From CAWJLS01 sp963843755 (GTDB lineage: Bacteria; Acidobacteriota; Thermoanaerobaculia; Multivoradales; DATKCC01): a DNA stretch of 64,000 nucleotides. How positions within the stretch are numbered: position 1 is the stretch's first letter; every line of letters starts with the position of its first letter. Shown here one piece after another: positions 60,550 to 64,000 of the stretch. Made by a program: the position numbers and the translations under genes. The stretch is taken from assembly GCA_963843755.1 (NCBI GenBank), contig CAWJLS010000003.1, forward strand, positions 1-64,000. The letters are read 5' to 3'. The notes under the pieces are model-generated. The model made no database searches, was not told the origin of the DNA, and saw only the letters and a program-made list of their open reading frames with translations.

Positions 60550-61281
60550 CTAGTAGGGCACGAACACGCATGGATGAGGGATCGTTCCACCGCCGCCGCT
60601 GGAGGGGTCGTCGTCAAACGAGGTGTTGAAGTTCGAGTCGACCTGTTCGCACTCCATGCCATTGATGCCGACCGCGCCGGTCAAGGTCCCCATGATGTAG
60701 TTCGTGCAGCCGGAACTCACGTCGTTCAACCCAAACGCATGTCCAAATTCATGCGTTGCCACGCCGGTCCAGTGCGCAGTGCAATCTCCGCCGGTGCTGG
60801 TCCGCTGCCAAATGCGGATCAACCCACTCACGGGGTGGCCGTTCGAGTAGGTGATGAACGCGCACCCACAGCGGTTGGACCCGCAGTTGTCGCCGGCGTA
60901 CTCTCCCGTGTTCGCGCCCTGAAAGAAGACATCCACGGTCATCGAGGACGCTCCAGATGGTGCCGATGCCACTGCGTGGGGAATATCGTAGCTTGAACAC
61001 ACGGTGTTCCACGCATTGCGGGCGTTGGCGACCGCCTGGTCACACGTTGTGCATTTTGGGCTCCCGTCCGCTCCCGCAGGATAGGTACCCTCCTCATAGG
61101 ACGCCCTGAAGACGACGTTGTCGACCGTCGAGGCGCTCGTTGAGCGAGTCTGCACACAGGAGCCGGTCGCCGCCTCCACCATTGAATAGGTGTCCCCCAT
61201 GAGTGCCAGGAGCAGGGAGGTAGCCTCAGAAGGTGTGTAAATAGGCCAAAGGCGGCGTACCCTTCGTGTCGACCAAGACAC
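60550..61281 (-). CDS. Metzincin-type zinc metalloprotease, 5' end replaced by an IS element
   Basis: The frame encodes an intact catalytic domain: zinc motif HEFGHAFGLND with the metzincin third ligand Asp, and a Met-turn in CTNYIMGTL. Cys are abundant (CTTC, NCGSNRCGC, GDC), fitting an exported disulfide-bonded protein. Upstream of residue 18 the frame runs into the IS256-family terminal repeat (MSWSTRRVRRLWPIYTP is IS sequence), and the expected signal peptide is missing. An internal ATG at 61200 would give a cytoplasmic product. No matching 5' part is found beyond the IS, so it is probably inactive or mislocalised. Confidence 0.72.
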   Translation of the reverse strand: MSWSTRRVRRLWPIYTPSEATSLLLALMGDTYSMVEAATGSCVQTRSTSASTVDNVVFRASYEEGTYPAGADGSPKCTTCDQAVANARNAWNTVCSSYDIPHAVASAPSGASSMTVDVFFQGANTGEYAGDNCGSNRCGCAFITYSNGHPVSGLIRIWQRTSTGGDCTAHWTGVATHEFGHAFGLNDVSSGCTNYIMGTLTGAVGINGMECEQVDSNFNTSFDDDPSSGGGGTIPHPCVFVPY

Positions 61282-62595
61282 CCGGGCAATGAAGCTCGGG
61301 AAGAAGGAGACGCCGCCATGGGTGAGAAGAGCACCGAAGAGAGGTTTGGGTCAAGAGGGATCTGGGAGAGCCTGGAGGAGTTGGCTCGTGAGCGGATCCA
61401 GGAGTTCGTCCAGGGGCTCCTGGAGGAGGAGGTCACGGCACTGGTGGGTCGCAAGAAGAGCGAGCGGCGCCCGTTGGTGGGTGAGGGAGCGACGGTCTAC
61501 CGCAACGGGTACGGCAAGCCGCGGCGGCTGTCGATGAGCTGCGGCACGGTCGAGGTGCGACGGCCACGGGTTCGAGGGCTCGAGGAACGGTTCGAGAGCC
61601 AGGTGCTGCCGCTGTTCAAGCGTCGTAGCGAGCAGATCGGCGAGTTGCTGCCCCAGCTCTACCTGCACGGCCTGGCTCAGGGGGATTTCGAGCTGGCGCT
61701 GCGTGGTCTTCTGGGGGACGGGGCGCCCCTTTCGGCGAGCTCGATCGAGCGTCTGCGAGGCAAGTGGGTGGCCGAGTACGAGGCCTGGAGACGCCGGTCG
61801 TTGAGCGGCCTGGAGCCGGTCTACCTGTGGGCCGACGGGATCTACGTCAAGGCCGGTCTCGAGAAGGACAAGGCCGCCCTGCTCGTCGTCCTCGCGGGTC
61901 TGCGCGACGGACGCAAGGTGATCTTGGCCATCGAGCCGGGACCTCGAGAGTCCCATGCCGCGTGGGGCGACCTCCTGCGCGGCCTGCGCCAGCGGGGCCT
62001 GAGACCTCCTCGACTCCTCATCGCCGACGGTCACCTCGGCATCTGGGCCGCCGTGGCCGACGTCTTTCCCGAGATCGGCGAGCAGCGGTGCTGGAACCAT
62101 CGGATGCGCAACGTCCTGGATCGATTGCCGAAGCGTCTCCAGGCCGAGGCGCGGGCCCTGCTGCGACAGATGCCCTACGCCGAGACGCGAGCGGACTGCG
62201 AGCGGCTGCGGGACCAATTCGTCGAGCGCTTCGGTGCCGAGCATCCCGCCGCCGCCGAGACGCTCCTCCGGGACTGGGAGCGGATGGTGGCCTTCTACGA
62301 CTTCCCCAAGGAGCACTGGAAGCACATCCGCACGACCAACCCCGTCGAATCGCCCTTCGCCTCCGTGCGCCTGCGGACCGACGCCGGAAAACGCTTCAAG
62401 AAGGTCGTCAACGCCACCGCGCTCATCTGGCGCCTGCTCATGGTCGCCGAACGGACCTTCCGCCGGCTCGATCACCCCGAGCTCCTGCCAGAGGTCGCCA
62501 TGGGAGCCCGCTTCGTCGACGGAGTCAGAGTCCTCGACGAGCAACCACAATTCGCCGACACGGAGGCCGTCGCCTGAGGACGTTTACACACTTCT
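61228..62595 (+). mobile_element. IS256-family insertion sequence
   Basis: Ends AGAAGGTGTGTAAAT (61228) and, inverted, AGAAGTGTGTAAAC (62582-62595), an imperfect terminal repeat; length about 1.37 kb, as expected. It holds a complete transposase gene. The immediate flanks are not an exact 8-9-bp duplication, so either the boundaries were rearranged or the adjacent DNA has been deleted. Confidence 0.85.
61318..62577 (+). CDS. IS256-family transposase
   Basis: 419 aa. DDE residues: Asp173 in LWADGIYVK, Asp237 in LLIADGHLG, Glu344 in TTNPVESPFASVRLRT, with the family C-x2-H motif CWNHR at 258-261. N-terminal DNA-binding part includes YRNGYGKPRRLSMSCGTVEVRRPRVRG. Start ATG follows AAGGAGA. No frame damage, so probably active. 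The long antisense frame over it is a shadow. Confidence 0.95.
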   Translation: MGEKSTEERFGSRGIWESLEELARERIQEFVQGLLEEEVTALVGRKKSERRPLVGEGATVYRNGYGKPRRLSMSCGTVEVRRPRVRGLEERFESQVLPLFKRRSEQIGELLPQLYLHGLAQGDFELALRGLLGDGAPLSASSIERLRGKWVAEYEAWRRRSLSGLEPVYLWADGIYVKAGLEKDKAALLVVLAGLRDGRKVILAIEPGPRESHAAWGDLLRGLRQRGLRPPRLLIADGHLGIWAAVADVFPEIGEQRCWNHRMRNVLDRLPKRLQAEARALLRQMPYAETRADCERLRDQFVERFGAEHPAAAETLLRDWERMVAFYDFPKEHWKHIRTTNPVESPFASVRLRTDAGKRFKKVVNATALIWRLLMVAERTFRRLDHPELLPEVAMGARFVDGVRVLDEQPQFADTEAVA

Positions 62596-62652
62596 TGACG
62601 TGACCTCGGAGCAGGAGGATCGCAACAGCTCCTAGAAGCGTCTGCCGGGGCG

Positions 62653-63360
62653 TCATTGCGTCGCCCCACCGACCACCCCGGCGACGAACTGGTCCCAAGG
62701 CGTCTGCTCGAGCGTTTGCTGATCACCCGGCTCTGAGGTGTAGCCGCTGCTCGTCTCGAAAAAGAGGTTCCTGTCGAGGCCGTGAATCAAGGGAGGCTCC
62801 GAGAGGATCAGGTTCTCGGCCAAGACCAAGAGCCCTTTCCCTACGCCAGGGGCCGCCGGAAACCGCTCTCCTTGGGAACACAGGACCGCTCCGGCGACGA
62901 TGACAGAGCCCTCGTAGCGCAGCACGTAAACCGTGGTGGGCTCGGCAAGGTCCGGCGGCCAGCCGAGAACTTGGTCGACCGACACCTCGTAGAGCGTGGC
63001 CGGCGTTCCGTGGGCCAGGCCTTCTTCGCTGCTCACCACGTGGCCGAGGAGCGCGTACTTCGCTTTCCTGAGAGCCGTTTGTGGATCGACGGGCTCCGAT
63101 GTGCCCGGGGACTTTCCGACGACATCACAGGCCGCCGGATCCTCCGCCGGCTCCACGGCCGCTCCCCGGAGCATGGCCTCCGCGGCGAGCCGATCGCCCT
63201 GGGGTAGCGCTTCGATTGCCGCTTCGCCTTGCTGCGAGAGCTCGTCTTGAGAGAGCCAAGCCAGACGAGCGGTGATCTCCTCCGGTAGCGCGCCGGCATG
63301 CGCCGCCCCGCCGAGAAGGGTCAACCCGAGCAAGCTCCAACACACCAGTTTCGCTCTCAT
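62653..63360 (-). CDS. Secreted protein of unknown function
   Basis: 235 aa from ATG 63360, AGGAGG 5 bases upstream. Signal peptide ends AAHAGA. Then a helical stretch (EEITARLAWLSQDELSQQGEAAIEALPQGDRLAAEAMLRG) and a beta-rich domain (KAKYALLGHVVSSEEG...TLYEVSVDQVLGWPP...TTVYVLRYEGSVIVAGAVLCSQGERF). The second half resembles NTR/OB-like barrels that handle secreted-protein or cost-of-access roles, but I cannot name a family. It points towards the disrupted metalloprotease and was probably in its operon. Confidence 0.65.
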   Translation of the reverse strand: MRAKLVCWSLLGLTLLGGAAHAGALPEEITARLAWLSQDELSQQGEAAIEALPQGDRLAAEAMLRGAAVEPAEDPAACDVVGKSPGTSEPVDPQTALRKAKYALLGHVVSSEEGLAHGTPATLYEVSVDQVLGWPPDLAEPTTVYVLRYEGSVIVAGAVLCSQGERFPAAPGVGKGLLVLAENLILSEPPLIHGLDRNLFFETSSGYTSEPGDQQTLEQTPWDQFVAGVVGGATQ

Positions 63361-63817
63361 GAATCCTCCTGCGTTTGAGGCTGGCGACTCTCCACACCGG
63401 TCGGTCCGTTCTCCTCTATCGAGGAAGGGGACCTGTCGACCAGAGGGCACAAAGACGCCGCTTGTGGTCCGAGAACTTCAGCGCCTCCGCCGGGGTTGCC
63501 AATTTTTTTCTTCCGCATCGCTTCAAGACATTAGGTTATTCTATTGCCGAGATCAAGCCCATTGTCTACGTTTCTCGAGCCCCCGGACCGCATAAGCCCA
63601 TTGTCTCCAACTTGACATCCTGACGCCTCCGCCGCCGCTACCTGGCGAGAACGATTGAAGGCGAGGCCGGCGGGTCTGAGGGTTCGGAACCTTTTCCGTC
63701 CGCTTTCGGCCGCGCCGTGCTGGGTTCTGACCGTCCTCGCGGGACTTCCGCTCCGGTAGCGCTCCGCTACCGCCACGACCAGAACTGATCCATCATGGGG
63801 TCCCCTCCGGCCTGGCG
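63361..63817. other. Gene-free region with a likely leftward promoter
   Basis: Contains a minus-strand TTGATC (63551-63556) and TAATGT (63528-63533) with a 17-base spacer, about 160 bases before the gene at 63360. The region is locally AT-rich (around 63495-63550). The 13-mer AAGCCCATTGTCT occurs twice (63555-63567 and 63595-63607). I see no gene. Confidence 0.5.
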
Positions 63818-64000
63818 GCCTCCGGTCGCTACCTCCGGTCCATCTCCTCGGCCGCCCGGGACAGACGGGTGGCCTGTGGGGATTCCCCTGCCATCGCTGA
63901 CCTGGCGGCCACTCCGAGCCCCTCCAGAGCCCCTTCTCGGCACCGTACATCGATCCGTATCCCCCTGATGTCAAAGATCTTACCGTCCCCGCCGCTCTCC
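63818..64000 (-). repeat. Diverged repeat, copy B, continuing past the window edge
   Basis: Counterpart of 59150-59242 plus 59438-59530 without the interruption. Minus-strand reading frame RIDVRCREGALEGLGVAA...SPQATRLSRAAEEMDRR ends in TAG at 63829-63831; LEGLGxxAA...A-x-RL-x-x-AAE is the pattern of the last TPR of many regulators. No start is visible within the window. Confidence 0.6.

Noticed and set aside
61351..62550. 399-codon minus-strand frame over the transposase
   Set aside because: The transposase on the other strand has all DDE residues; the antisense frame is a composition artefact.
61198..62610. Target-site duplication around the IS256 element
   Set aside because: The flanks (TAGCCTC on the left, TTGACGTG on the right) do not match; a loose similarity GAGGCTACCTCC / GAGGTCACGTCA on the minus strand is too imperfect.
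63531..63974. 147-residue minus-strand frame at the right edge
   Set aside because: It is in a different frame from the one conserved between the two repeat copies and has no ribosome site.
1..64000. CRISPR arrays
   Set aside because: No regularly spaced near-identical 20-50-base repeats and no cas genes were seen; the 32-bp pair at 59266-59372 has only two units.

Overview
The window is about 70% GC bacterial DNA with dense, short-spaced, strand-mixed operons. MacB/FtsX-type (ADOP) permease, S9 peptidases with lipoprotein signals, arrays of sulfatase-like proteins ending in L-[KH]-A-[LV]-G-Y-L, TPR proteins and c-di-GMP riboswitches together suggest an Acidobacteriota-like organism (perhaps Thermoanaerobaculia). 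That placement is inference: there is no rRNA or marker gene here. The ectoine synthesis and uptake genes point to a saline or osmotically variable habitat.

Layout. 1-2244: a broken gene, then an MntA/HepT toxin-antitoxin pair followed directly by a GIY-YIG protein. 2548-8009: CoA-transferase and alanine dehydrogenase, an internally deleted SDR, and a PAS-GGDEF-EAL protein. 8222-12765: AttH/CrtC-like lipoprotein, S9 peptidase, epimerase-like SDR. 12876-19223: frameshifted ADOP permease, a secreted beta-propeller protein with a 52-residue Cys-rich secreted peptide, and a frameshifted S9 peptidase. 19398-26862: four sulfatase-like genes (one an internal-deletion remnant), a GT2 glycosyltransferase and a GT39-like membrane glycosyltransferase. 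27026-36271: an ectoine cluster transcribed leftward as MarR regulator, ectA, ectB, ectC, ehuB, ehuC, ehuD, ehuA, ask, with asd divergent. 36282-40927: ThDP enzyme plus hotdog thioesterase, an XRE regulator, and 1-pyrroline-5-carboxylate dehydrogenase. 41123-48866: a promoter with a palindromic operator in its spacer, a 1601-residue six-cupredoxin multicopper oxidase, a 905-residue secreted partner of unknown family, and a strong terminator. 48881-54838: DUF423, bacilliredoxin, secreted DJ-1/PfpI, EEP hydrolase, FxsA, a small secreted protein and a TPR protein. 54948-58165: two paralogous subtilases, each with its own promoter and c-di-GMP-I riboswitch. 58339-64000: tRNA-Glu, then a degraded accessory region with gene fragments, diverged repeats, a calcium-binding protein, a metzincin cut by an intact IS256-family element, and another secreted protein.

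How the genes work together. Asd, Ask and EctABC make ectoine from aspartate; EhuABCD probably recaptures it; the MarR protein probably controls the operon through the 17-bp palindrome at 35070-35086. The PAS-GGDEF-EAL protein makes or breaks c-di-GMP, and the two riboswitches tie that signal to secreted proteolysis. The multicopper oxidase and its partner form an exported oxidase operon, and the operator resembles metal-responsive (DtxR/MntR-type) sites, so metal oxidation or homeostasis is a reasonable hypothesis.

Caution: several long conserved genes carry single-base frameshifts, so some indels in this assembly may be sequencing errors rather than biology.
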